The notes below the pieces were generated by a model. That model was not told where the DNA came from and searched no databases. It saw only the letters and a program-made list of their open reading frames with translations. DNA of 64,000 nt, taken from assembly GCA_033977485.1 (NCBI GenBank), contig CM066990.1:13396001-13460000 (forward strand), given 5' to 3'. Shown one piece after another: positions 54,944-64,000 of this stretch. The first letter of the stretch is position 1. Every line of letters starts with the position of its first letter. The DNA comes from Hydrangea macrophylla (taxonomy: Eukaryota; Streptophyta; Magnoliopsida; Cornales; Hydrangeaceae). The position numbers and the translations under genes were made by a program.

Positions 54944-55323
54944 ATAAGCTCTGATTTCGAGGACGAAATCCTTTAATAGGTGGTGGAAGATGTAACACCT
55001 GTAATTTTCTTTTCATTAATATTATCAGTTTTTTGAATTTCTGTATTGGACCGACTATATTATTATATTATTATTTTAATTATGTGTCGGTATGAACGTT
55101 TTGTAGTATTATCATATAGACTGTAGTAACTGTACCGACTCGGCCGTAATAAGAATTAACGTAGTCTCGTACCCGGACCCGGATATTAGAAACAATACCC
55201 GTTTGCACGTAAATCGAGACCGACAAGTATACTGAGGAACTTATGCACGTAAACCGAGAAAGTGATACACAACCCGAGATGGGCCCCACATGGCCAGCCA
55301 TGTAGCAACCACATGAAATCACT

Positions 55324-55336
55324 TTGGACACATGTC
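55324..55336. repeat. Target site duplication of SINE, left
   Basis: TTGGACACATGTC, repeated at 55517-55529. Confidence 0.8.
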
Positions 55337-55516
55337 TTTTTTTCTTTTTTTTTTTTGGTAATCGGGGGTGTCCGGGCCAGCTTGCGCGCACCTCGACTAA
55401 TCCCCCGAGGCCTGGAGGCGCCGGGTGAATACTCCAGTGGCCACGCTCCCCATGACTCGAACACTAAACCTCTTGGGTAGTACACCCAAGAACCTTACCA
55501 CCTGACCAAAAGGAAC
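55337..55516 (-). mobile_element. tRNA-derived SINE, antisense in LTR D
   Basis: About 180 bp absent from LTR B at the same place. On the minus strand it starts GTTCCTTTTGGTCAGGTGG, with a polymerase III A-box-like TGGTCAGGTGG, then a B-box-like GTTCGAGTC, a body ending CCCGGACACCCCCGATTACC, and an A-rich tail (T/C run at 55337-55358 on the plus strand). A 13-bp target duplication flanks it. Family not named. Confidence 0.85.
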
Positions 55517-55529
55517 TTGGACACATGTC
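55517..55529. repeat. Target site duplication of SINE, right
   Basis: Second TTGGACACATGTC. LTR B has related GGACACATGTCC copies natively, so the duplicated length could be slightly shorter. Confidence 0.75.
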
Positions 55530-57309
55530 CTATGCATATAACATGCAAATGACACCTAACCTAATGCACTTTCTATATATAACATGAACATGCACACAAT
55601 TGACACACTTTGTCTCTTATAATCTGGACTTAAGTAAATAAAATAGAGCTAGAGTTATAAGTTCATATAGGAGAAGAAGAAGCTGACACCATTGAAGTTG
55701 AAGTTCAAGCTCCATCAAGCTCAAGAACAACATCAAGCTTACTTGCAAACTTTGGTGAGTAAATAGTGAGTGAATTATGAGTAAATTATGAGTAATTGTG
55801 AGTAATCTAACTCAATTTAGAACATATATAGCATGTATTAATGCTTAGTAGGAGTTTGATGTTGTTGTGTTGAAGTTTTCATGACATGCAAGACAAATCC
55901 TTAAATCTGAGAAACAAAAACTTCCAGCAGAATGTAGTTTAGTAAAATGAATGTTTTGTGCAGCTCAAAAATCCGAATTAAGTTAGGTTTTTTTGTGAAG
56001 AAAGCTAACTCATATATCAACAAACAACTCTTTTACAGCTCAGTCTAGAAATCAATCCTTAATGGGTGAAATGCATGTACAACATAGTGTTATGAACCTG
56101 GGAAAACAGAAACTTCCAGCAGAAATGTAGTTTAGTAAAATGAATGTTTTGAGGAGCTAAAAAATCAGAATTAAGCTAGGTTTTTTGTGGAAAAGCTAAC
56201 TCATTTATCTACAAATAACTCTTCTATAGCTCAGTCTAGAAATCAATCCTTCATAGGTGAAATGCATGTACAACGCAGTGTTATAAATCTGGGAAACAGA
56301 AACTTTCAGCAGAACATAGTTTAGTAAAATGAACGTTTGGAGTAGCTCAAAAATCTGAATTAGGCTAGGTTTATTTGTGGAGAAATTTAACTCATTTATC
56401 TACAAATAACTGTTGTATGGCCTAGTCTAAAAATGATTCCTTCATAGGTAAAAGTCACGTACAATGCAGTGCTATAAATCTGGGACAAAGCAGTCCAAAA
56501 TATAGAAATGTCTAAGTAAAATAAATATTTTGAGCAGCTCAAAAATGTAATTGAAGCTAGAATTTTCTATACATGAAGATGATCCAAATACCTATAATGT
56601 TCTAGTTTTGAGATTGATCTACAAAGCAATTTATCTTGCCCAAATAAATCATATTGTTTCAGTCAACACAGTGAAAATGTATCCTGGCAGATTGTGTAGT
56701 TTTTTGTATGATGTTTTGTTTATGCATGATATTGATTGTTGATGCTAGTTTCATGTACCTGTACTGTTATGAAAATCTTGTGCTATGGTAGTGCTATCGC
56801 ATAGATGAGTATGCTAAGGGTTTCATCTATATGTTTATTGGTATTAAATCCATGTTATAAATCCAGGGTTTCATCTATATGTTTATTGGTATTAAATCCA
56901 TGAGCTACGTGCTATGTTTTCCCATTGTTATGAATATAGTTTAATGATCATTGGAAAGCTCATACCCAAGCTTTAAGTATGTTGTACAAAACGATTATTG
57001 CGTTAATAAGTGATCAGAAAAGTTTCCATCGTTAGTATATTGAGAGGTAAAACGGAATGTCGGACGTATAGCGAAATATTAACGGTTATAAATGGATGAT
57101 ATTAATGAACTAAACTACGAAACGTACGAACGTGAAAAATAATGATAAAACCTTCAATAACAGATTTAATGCGAATAAGGGACGTTCGGTTTCGTTTCTA
57201 GTCGGGTGACTACCGGTCAAAGTTGATTCGTGAACTTTCGTGTCGTGTTTGAATAATTCTTGCAAAGTTGGTCTCATTCTATGGAGTCGATTGGTGAGTT
57301 ATGTTTTGT

Positions 57310-57690
57310 TCCTTGATCTAAGGATCGGCATGACGTGTTCGGTCAAGTGCGGATGACTTGAGGATCGTCATGACGTGTTCGTTAAAGTAGTTGATTAGTT
57401 TTTTGTACCCTTGGTCTGAGGATCGGCATGACGTGTTTGGTCGTGCGGGTGACCTAAGGACCGGCATGACGTGTTCGACCAAGTGAATGTGAATATCCCG
57501 CAGGAGTTGTGCAATGTTTTGTACCCTTGGACTGAGGATCGGCATGATGTGTTCGGTTATGTACGGGTGACCTGAGGATCGACATAACGTGTTCGTCCAA
57601 GTGATTATTAATTTCCCGTACCCTTGGTCTGAGGATCGGCGTGACGTGTTCGGTAATGTGCGGACGACCTGAGGATCGGCATGACGTGTT
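57310..57690 (+). repeat. GAGGATCGGCATGACGTGTT repeat array, LTR D
   Basis: About eight units as in LTR B, most with TGACGTG intact. Confidence 0.8.
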
Positions 57691-58091
57691 CGACCAAGAG
57701 ATTGTTAATGTCCCGCACTCTTATGCCATTTAGGCGACAGTTTGAATTCCAGTTGGCGATTGGGCGACAGTTTGAGTGCCAGTTGGGCGACAATTAACTA
57801 TTCATTGTTGAGTGTTGTTCTTTCTTGACCAGTAAATGCGTTTGGAGTTAAGTCTTCTTTCAGTCAATGTCATCGGTCAGTTCAATTCTGCTTTAAGTTT
57901 CAAAGGGAATGATTGTGTTTAAATAAGACATGGTGTTGAGAATAAGAAATGACGAACGAGACATAGTATCGAGAATAAGAAATGATGAACGAGGTATGGT
58001 TTCGAGAAATAAGAAGAGATGATGAATAACTTACCTTGGTGGTGGTAATCTTAAGGGGACCCTCACTTAGCTTAACCGCTAACGGCTTTTC

Positions 58092-58223
58092 ATGCCGCTG
58101 GACCTTCCACGTCTAGCCTTTGCAGGTCCAAACGGACCTGGCTATGATCAAGATACAGATTTTACTACTAAAGACTATGCTGGTGAAGATTACTACGAGG
58201 AAGGCTATGGTTTCGCCAGCTGA
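58092..58223 (+). CDS. Stem-loop and acidic ORF, LTR D
   Basis: ATG at 58092 opens 43 codons to TGA at 58221-58223: MPLDLPRLAFAGPNGPGYD, then KDYAGEDYYEEGYGFAS. It differs from the LTR B copy mainly around GPNGPG. The stem is CTGGAC (58098-58103) with GTCTAG (58111-58116), which keeps pairing through one G-U pair. The frame has no stop or indel against LTR B while noncoding LTR parts show indels, which is weak support for past coding. Confidence 0.45.
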   Translation: MPLDLPRLAFAGPNGPGYDQDTDFTTKDYAGEDYYEEGYGFAS

Positions 58224-58517
58224 AGATCTTGGAGTTTTTCTTTTATCATAGTTCTGTTATTAATATGTTTAATGATGTAATAGCTTAGTTGAGCTTGTAA
58301 TATCTATCTTTTGGATATCTTTTAGTCTGTAATATACTAATCATGTAAGACTTGAATGTTTAGATTCTTGTTTCCGCTGAACTTAGTCACTTTCCCGTAT
58401 TATATTATTGTTTTAAGCATTTTTGGACAATCCGGTGACATTTACATGCAGTCACGTGTCTATGAACCCATTAAGGAAATTTATTTTTCCCTATTTTTGG
58501 TACTTCGGGGCATGACA

Positions 58518-58816
58518 GATTACATCTACACCAGTTGAAGACTAGATAGATATTAGTTCTATCGTTCCATCAGACTTTTTATTACGTTTTTGTAATCGGG
58601 CATATGTTGCCATAATGTTTTAGTATTTTTGCTTTTAGAACTCTGATGTAATAACTAGTATGTTTTATTATGCAGATGGTTTATTACCATTTTCCTTACT
58701 TTCGATTGTCTAGAACTATATGGTGTGGACAATTCAATAACTTCACCAGTCATTTTCCTACAGACCCAAAAAGAAAATTTTATTTTTCTCTATTTTTGCT
58801 GTTTCGGGGCGTGACA
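58518..58816 (+). mobile_element. LTR tail fragment 1
   Basis: It starts GATTACATCTACACCAGTTGA, six codons before the acidic-ORF stop (DYIYTS then TGA), and runs to GGGGCGTGACA. It matches the last 310 bp of LTR A (GGCATATGTTGCC; TGGTGTGGACAAT) and has no promoter part. Confidence 0.75.
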
Positions 58817-59175
58817 GATAGCTATGGCTTTGTTAGTTGAAGATTGCATTCCATAGTCTTCTGTTTATATTTCTATCATGTTGTAACAATTCTATTGACT
58901 GTTGGTGTTAGTGACACTAGACATCACGGAACTATGTTGTTTATCTCTATTTCTTTTTGGATTATGAGGGTTTGTAATATATAGATTTGTAAGACCTATT
59001 CATATTTAATATGTATTTTGCGATTAAACAAGATGCATGCCCATTATTATTATGCTTCCTTTTATTATTATATTTGAGGACAAACAGGTGATCACCAACT
59101 AGCCACGTGTCCACGGATCCAAAAAGAAAATTTTGAATTTTTCCAATTTTTGGTCTAATCTGGGGCATGAAAAAT
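58817..59175 (+). mobile_element. LTR tail fragment 2
   Basis: It starts GATAGCTATGGCTTTGTTAG, seven codons before the ORF stop (DSYGFVS then TGA), and ends GGGGCATGAAAA. Closer to the B/D tail. It directly abuts pol text. Confidence 0.7.
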
Positions 59176-59866
59176 AGTTATTACACGAGCATAGGTATGC
59201 ACCGTTCAAAGCTTTATATGGAAGACCCTGTCGATCTCCATTATGTTGGATCGAAATTGGAGATACTCAACTTCTTGGGCCATATATGATTCGAGAAACC
59301 AGTGAGAATATTAAGATTGTGAAAGAGAAGATGAAGACAACACAATCCAGACACAAACTATGCTGACAAACACCACAAAGACTTAGAGTTTGCTATTGGA
59401 GATCACGTACTACTGAAAATTTCTCCAGTTTGAGGTATCGTGAGATTTGGTTAGAAGAAAGGAAAGCTATTATCGCGAATCATCATACTGTTCAAAATTC
59501 TTGAACACGTGGGAAAAGTGGCATACAAACTTGCATTGCCACTAAAGATGTCAAAAGTGCACAACATTTTTCATATCAGCATGTTGAGGATGTGTGCCCA
59601 TAACCCAGCGCACGAAATCAACTTTGAAGACATCGAAGTGAACGAGAACAAGACATTCAATGAAGGACCAGTGCTAATCCTAGATCGAGGAGTGAAGAAA
59701 CTCAGAAATAAGGACATCTCGCTTGTGAAGATTCAGTGGAAATACCACGATGAAGGAGAAGCTTCATGGGAACCAGAGTCAGAGATACGAGAGAAGTTTT
59801 CATTTTTGTTTTTACCCTGCTTACTTCAGATTTTGGGGACGAAATCTTTTGATAAGTGGTGGATGA
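59176..59866 (+). pseudogene. pol: Tekay pol C-terminal end (integrase tail and chromodomain) before LTR E
   Basis: It starts at the integrase YYTSIGM segment and matches 2386-3076. A one-base deletion near 59193, a two-base deletion near 59356, and in-frame stops near 59432 and 59452 break it. From 59509 a frame is open for 120 codons: KVAYKLALPLKMSKVHNIF, LDRGVKKLRNKDISLVKIQ and EASWEPESEIREKF. Two of the stops look like C-to-T changes (CGA to TGA, CAG to TAG), the usual decay of methylated DNA. The polypurine tract GTGGTGGATGA is intact. Confidence 0.9.
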
Positions 59867-60244
59867 TGTAATACCCTGTATTTTTGAATGTATATTAATA
59901 AATAAGACCTTGTATTACTACTTTAATGTATATATGAGTTTTACCCTACGATTGCTGAACTTTGTGTCCCAAACAATTGGACCATGTTACCAATCGATTA
60001 CCTTATCCCATTTCCTAGTGGATTGGTAACTTTACCAATCGATTGGCACACTTGTACCTATCACCAATCATTTGAATTTAATGGGTTGGAGTAATTAATA
60101 CTTACCCCCATTGGCACCCTTGCCCATTTGATTGTGCATCTCCTACCTACCCCAATTGATTGGAAGTTTTGCCAATTGATTGGCATTATCAGAGTTTGAT
60201 TCTCTTAGTTGGCTGTAGAGTGGCCATGTGATTCATTAGTAGCC

Positions 60245-60253
60245 TATATATAT
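60245..60253 (+). promoter_or_regulatory. TATA box, LTR E
   Basis: TATATATAT after GTAGCC. The G-box of LTR A is changed to CATGTG here. Confidence 0.65.
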
Positions 60254-60470
60254 GGCATATTTCTGGCCATTTTTGAGTTTTTAGAACTATTTTAGATACA
60301 GAGTTTTGTTAATATATATACGCTCAGATATATCTATACATACATATTCGTACACACACACACACACTCACTATGGGCTAAAGAGGAAGAACTAGAAGAG
60401 AAGAGAAAGAAGAGAAAATAGAAAAGAGAAGGAAGAAAAGGAAGCAGGCAAACAAAGAAGGAAGATAGAG

Positions 60471-60473
60471 AGA

Positions 60474-60540
<67 letters not shown>
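60471..60540 (+). repeat. (GA)n microsatellite in LTR E leader
   Basis: About 30 GA units, with a GCGCGCGC interruption at 60477-60484. It creates Leu/Ser-rich minus-strand frames that are not genes. Confidence 0.95.
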
Positions 60541-60541
<1 letters not shown>

Positions 60542-62188
60542 CCATTAAAGCTTGGACCAAGCTTTTCCAAATACCTAAACACACCCTACAACTCTTAGTT
60601 GAGTTTTAAACTCACTGGGTAATGTTATATTGATGTTTATATATATTCAAAGAGAAGGAAAGATGCATTATATGTCCTTCCCTAATATTTGTTGCTAGAT
60701 TGCTAGTCTATGTCAAGAAAACATAGTACCAATCGATTAAGACGTTTTCCAATCATTTGGTGTATTTGTTGACCCAATTGATTACCATTTTATGCAATCA
60801 TTTGGTATTGATTGAGACCTAATCGATTGGACTTTTTTCCAATCGATTATTATTGCTTTTATCTTAATTGAATGGATTCTTGTCTCAGTCGATTGGTAGT
60901 TATAGAATGTTGATAATTCCTTTTAGTTATATTATAAACTACTTAGTTGATAAATACTATTTTGTGATCCCCTGTATGCAATACTATTGTAATAAGAAAT
61001 AATGGGACGCCGCAATGTAGTAACATTAGGAGTAATGGGTTAATGTTTGTAACATTAGTTAACGTAGATGTCATGAACCGTTTGGGTTATCATTCATTTT
61101 ATTTAATGTAGTTTGGGTACATGGGAAGTGTCTTGTATCAGTGTTATTATGATACTAATTAGGTTTACTAAGGTTTGGGAATCTTGTGTGTGTCGGGATT
61201 GTGCCCTCAAAGCATTACAATATGCATGAGACATTTACATTTTATGTATGGATATCAGTTTACATTTCATTACGTATGTTTCATGAGATGATTGTTTGTA
61301 ATCCTTAAGTATCATAGTTGGTAATTTATGTATGTATGAGATGCATAAATGTGAGATACGAATTACTATTCTTTGATACTTAGAATTCGTCACAGTGGAT
61401 GATGAGATGAGATATCTCATCAGGTATACACTATAGCATGATTAACTATCATTAGATGGAGTGATGAATCTTAATCACTAGAGTGTGAGACTCTTAGTTA
61501 ATATGCTAATGCTTATAGTGCATTGACCGACCATGAGCCTTCATATTGACATCTAAAGCTGTTAATAGTCGATAGGAACTCATAACTAGTATAAGGTACG
61601 TGTTCTTAATCTTGAGACAATTATGGATACGAACTATTGATATGACTGCTTTGACTTACCAATTAGCGAGGTCTTTAAAATCAACACCTGGGTATCTTAG
61701 GTAAGTCATGTTCATAAGGTTGTGAACACATATTGTCAAGATAGAATCTACCCTTTGATAAAGAGTAAGCATTCCCTTGAGAATATCACCAAGTTGATTA
61801 CTGAGAACTACAGTCTTGTTGATAAGTAGTTATCAACATGTTTGGGAATCATGAGAGGTGAATGAAACTCAAGGAATGGAAGATGTAATCATCATTCAAG
61901 TTGGCAGTAACAATTTATCCGACTACGTAAATATGATTGGGAATGCTGAAGGTAGAGGGAGATTAGTACAATAATACAAGTCAAATTACCACTTCGGATA
62001 TGTTCTTTTACATTGGAGTGCAGTTATCGTTATTTAGTGGAGTTAACGTTAACTGATCAGTTGGTTAATTCTTTGATCAAAGAGTTTGATCATAGGGATT
62101 AGCAATTGGTCTGAGCTAATAATTAAGAACCTTGGAGTTCCTACTCTTAGCTCCACAAGGATACTTGGAAAGGCAGGTAGAGGTGAAC

Positions 62189-62338
62189 TAATCGATTGAA
62201 AATGTTTCAATTGATTAGAGACTGGGCCCATTTAATCGATTGAAAATGTTTCAATCGATTGAAGTGGAATAAATCGATTGAAAATGTTTCAATCGATTGA
62301 AAGTCAGTTCAGTCGATTGAAAGTGTTTCAATTGATTG
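62189..62338. promoter_or_regulatory. Upstream AATCGATTG array, copia-type LTR
   Basis: Eight sites start at 62189, 62208, 62233, 62252, 62271, 62290, 62310 and 62329, spacings 19, 25, 19, 19, 19, 20 and 19 bp. Pairs form larger inverted repeats of type AATCGATTGAAA-ATG-TTTCAATCGATT, written here in parts. The array ends 25 bp before the TATA box. Confidence 0.75.
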
Positions 62339-62362
62339 AAACCAAAAGTTAGTTTGAAAACT

Positions 62363-62370
62363 TATAAATA
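62363..62370 (+). promoter_or_regulatory. TATA box, copia-type LTR
   Basis: TATAAATA, preceded by the palindrome array. Confidence 0.7.
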
Positions 62371-62707
62371 GGAGGACTTGCGAGACAGAAAATACAGCTC
62401 GTCGTTTTTCTTCTCTCAAAAAGTTCAGACATTTTAGAAGCTCTCTAAGCCCTCCTATCTCTCTATTAGGGTTCCTACAAACCCTAGCTTCTCTGGGAAG
62501 TGTTCAAGGAGACATAAGGGTAAATATTTTCTGGAAGAAGTTGTTGCACACTAAAGGGAGAAGACATAATCTGAATTGGGTTCAAGACCTAAAGGTATAC
62601 TCTTGTCTCTATGCATCTATAGATCGATAAGAAGTAGATCTCGCATGCTAATAAAAGTTTTGAACTTGTGCATGTTACTTAAGTTTTTCAAAATCTAAAT
62701 CCATCAA

Positions 62708-62721
62708 TTGGTATCAGAGCC
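62708..62721 (+). other. tRNA-iMet primer binding site, copia-type element
   Basis: TTGGTATCAGAGCC, one base after the LTR end, the usual copia primer site. Confidence 0.85.
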
Positions 62722-64000
62722 ACACTTATTTGAATCTATAGAAGCATTTTTGGAACCCTAGTTTGATTTGCATGTATGTTTTAGCACTTTTTCTGAAACT
62801 GCATTGTCACAGATCTATTTCTGCAACAGTTTTGTAGTAGAAAACAAATCTGTGATTGTATTGGATACATAGGAGTTTCAATCAATTTAAAGTATTTCAA
62901 TCAATTGAGACTGCACTAAGTTCAATCGATTAAACTAGCTCAATCGATTGAAAGTGTTTCAATTGATTGAACTAAGTTTGATCGATTGAAAGGGTTTTCT
63001 CTGTCCTGAGTTCTCACAGTTTTAAAAATCTAAAAAAATATTTATTTTAATGTTTTTACCTTTCTGGAAAATTTTAAATACTGTTATGAACTTTCTATTT
63101 CAGTTAATTAAACTATGTTCAGTTGATTGAAATTACTTCAATCGATTGGATTGGACAGAGAAGAAAAGATGTGTTAAAGTAATAATCTATCCATGAAGTT
63201 GTTATAGAATATGTGATACAGTTAGGGGTTCCAAAAGACATTTTGTTATATATGTGCATGGAAATGTGTATATGTAACCTTCTGTAGCAAGCATAAGACC
63301 ACTGTTTCCTATGGCACCAAGACATTTATTTTACTATAATTTGTGATTGGTGTATTTTAATTTTGGTTTGGTTTATAAGGCATATGTAAAGGGCACTGTG
63401 ACTTCATTCCTACGAAAAGGAAAGTCGGATCAGTTTCCCTAGCCTATTTCTTGTCAATTTATTTTTCTAGATAAATTGTAAGCTTCGAAAGAAGCATAGG
63501 GCAATGTAATAGAATAAGATAGTCCATGAAGTTGGAGAAGAAAACCAATGTCCATGAAGATGGAACCGGAGGTGACCAAACCAAGAGATGGATCTATGAA
63601 GATAGAGCCATGGGAGATAGAGGCATTTTGAATATCTTTATTTCATTTTAGTTTTTTGTTTTACATACTTGTTTGTGATTAGAATTTTATGTATTGTTAC
63701 CACATGCATGTAAGATAAGTTTTTCTAAAATAAAATTCAAAAACAGTTTTAAAACATAAGTAAATGATGATGCTAAAAATTGTTATGAGAGTAAGAACAA
63801 GAAAATGAAGGCAAAGAAAGTTTGTATGTGGTTCGACCACGTTAACTAGGAGATCTACGTCCACGCGTGTGTCGGAGCACTTGTACTAACAAATCACCAA
63901 GCGGCTTCTTGGTGAACCAACAAAGAAGATGGCACTACTCGAAAATCGGCCGGGTATATGCGTATGAGATATATATTGCTATTCTTCTGAGATAAGAATA
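62722..64000 (+). mobile_element. Copia-type leader and unclassified right end
   Basis: No coding frame is supported. A second palindrome group (CAATCGATT, CAATTGATTG and similar) lies at 62879-62998 and 63119-63148. From about 63830 the text GTGGTTCGACCACGTTAACT and GATCTACGTCCACG looks like another dispersed repeat whose edges I cannot set. Confidence 0.5.

Larger units (their letters stand above)
54991..58517 (+). mobile_element. LTR D (Tekay-type, pair of LTR B)
   Basis: 3527 bp, from TGTAACACCTG to GGGGCATGACA, near-identical to LTR B in order. The extra length is mostly a SINE at 55337-55516 and a local duplication of TTTCATCTATATGTTTATTGG text near 56820-56900. With LTR B and 51396-54990 it makes a complete non-autonomous element. 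Confidence 0.92.
59867..61220 (+). mobile_element. LTR E (Tekay-type, same family as LTR A, 3'-truncated)
   Basis: It starts TGTAATACCCTGTATTTTTG. Degenerate CAATCGATTG-type sites at 59991-60185, TATATATAT at 60245-60253, GA-rich leader, a second degenerate array at 60724-60900, then intron-like text to about 61215. Stem-loop, acidic ORF and U5 are missing. The right boundary is approximate. Confidence 0.85.
61221..62706 (+). mobile_element. Copia-type LTR (left edge uncertain)
   Basis: The LTR ends AATCCATCA just before TTGGTATCAGAGCC. It contains a palindrome array (62189-62338) and TATAAATA at 62363-62370, followed by a transcribed-looking leader with ACCCTAG text. The left edge could not be placed; it lies near where LTR E homology ends. 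No coding frame. Confidence 0.65.

Noticed and set aside
60334..60584. Leu/Ser-rich minus-strand frames
   Set aside because: Translation of a GA microsatellite.
1..64000. Search for host protein-coding genes
   Set aside because: Every frame with recognisable protein similarity belongs to a transposable element; the remaining frames are short, low-complexity or antisense shadows.

Overview
This window is plant nuclear DNA (flowering plant, probably a eudicot with a large repeat-rich genome) made almost entirely of transposable elements. I found no convincing host gene, rRNA or tRNA gene. The kingdom call rests on chromodomain Ty3/gypsy (Tekay-type) polyprotein, Tat/Ogre-type Gag with a plant tRNA-Arg primer site, a tRNA-Asp primer site, an L1-type LINE with a zf-RVT tail, and a tRNA-derived SINE. 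I cannot name the species.

Layout. 1-5535: broken Tekay pol, its LTR (LTR A), then a second primer site and the start of a leader ORF, so the LTR has internal sequence on both sides. 5536-8452: unclassified retroelement-like DNA split by a 5'-truncated LINE with 12-bp target duplications. 8453-9921: antisense Tekay-like LTR fragment. 9922-44340: a Tat-like LTR (LTR T) split at GCCAT by a roughly 32-kb insertion. That insertion (10480-42562, minus strand) is a non-autonomous element with a tRNA-Asp primer site and one long broken ORF I do not recognise. It is itself split at CACAA by a plus-strand Tat/Ogre-type tandem (13880-38785) of form LTR-internal-LTR-internal-LTR, whose internal regions encode Gag only. 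The nest is therefore three levels deep, and both inner insertions keep matching 5-bp target duplications. 44341-46576: leader and Gag remnant of LTR T, with a 611-bp duplication of its U5 and primer site. 46577-58517: Tekay LTR fragment C, then a second head-to-tail array (pol end - LTR B - internal - pol end - LTR D), with a SINE in LTR D. 58518-61220: two LTR tails, another broken pol end and LTR E. 61221-64000: copia-type LTR end, tRNA-iMet primer site and leader.

Most interesting signals. (1) LTRs of several unrelated lineages carry arrays of short ATCGAT-type palindromes on both sides of their TATA box; in LTR A ten perfect CAATCGATTG sites alternate with 10- and 15-bp spacers. (2) Four Tekay-type LTRs share a stem-loop with paired base changes, followed in constant phase by a short acidic tyrosine-rich ORF that ends 290-310 bp before the LTR end. 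(3) Head-to-tail LTR element arrangements occur three times. (4) The non-autonomous Tat/Ogre element has several tandem arrays whose units each contain an inverted repeat.

Coordinates of LTR ends, primer sites, target duplications and stop codons were read base by base. Element names are by recognised motifs, without database searches. Boundaries marked approximate are truncation points judged by eye.
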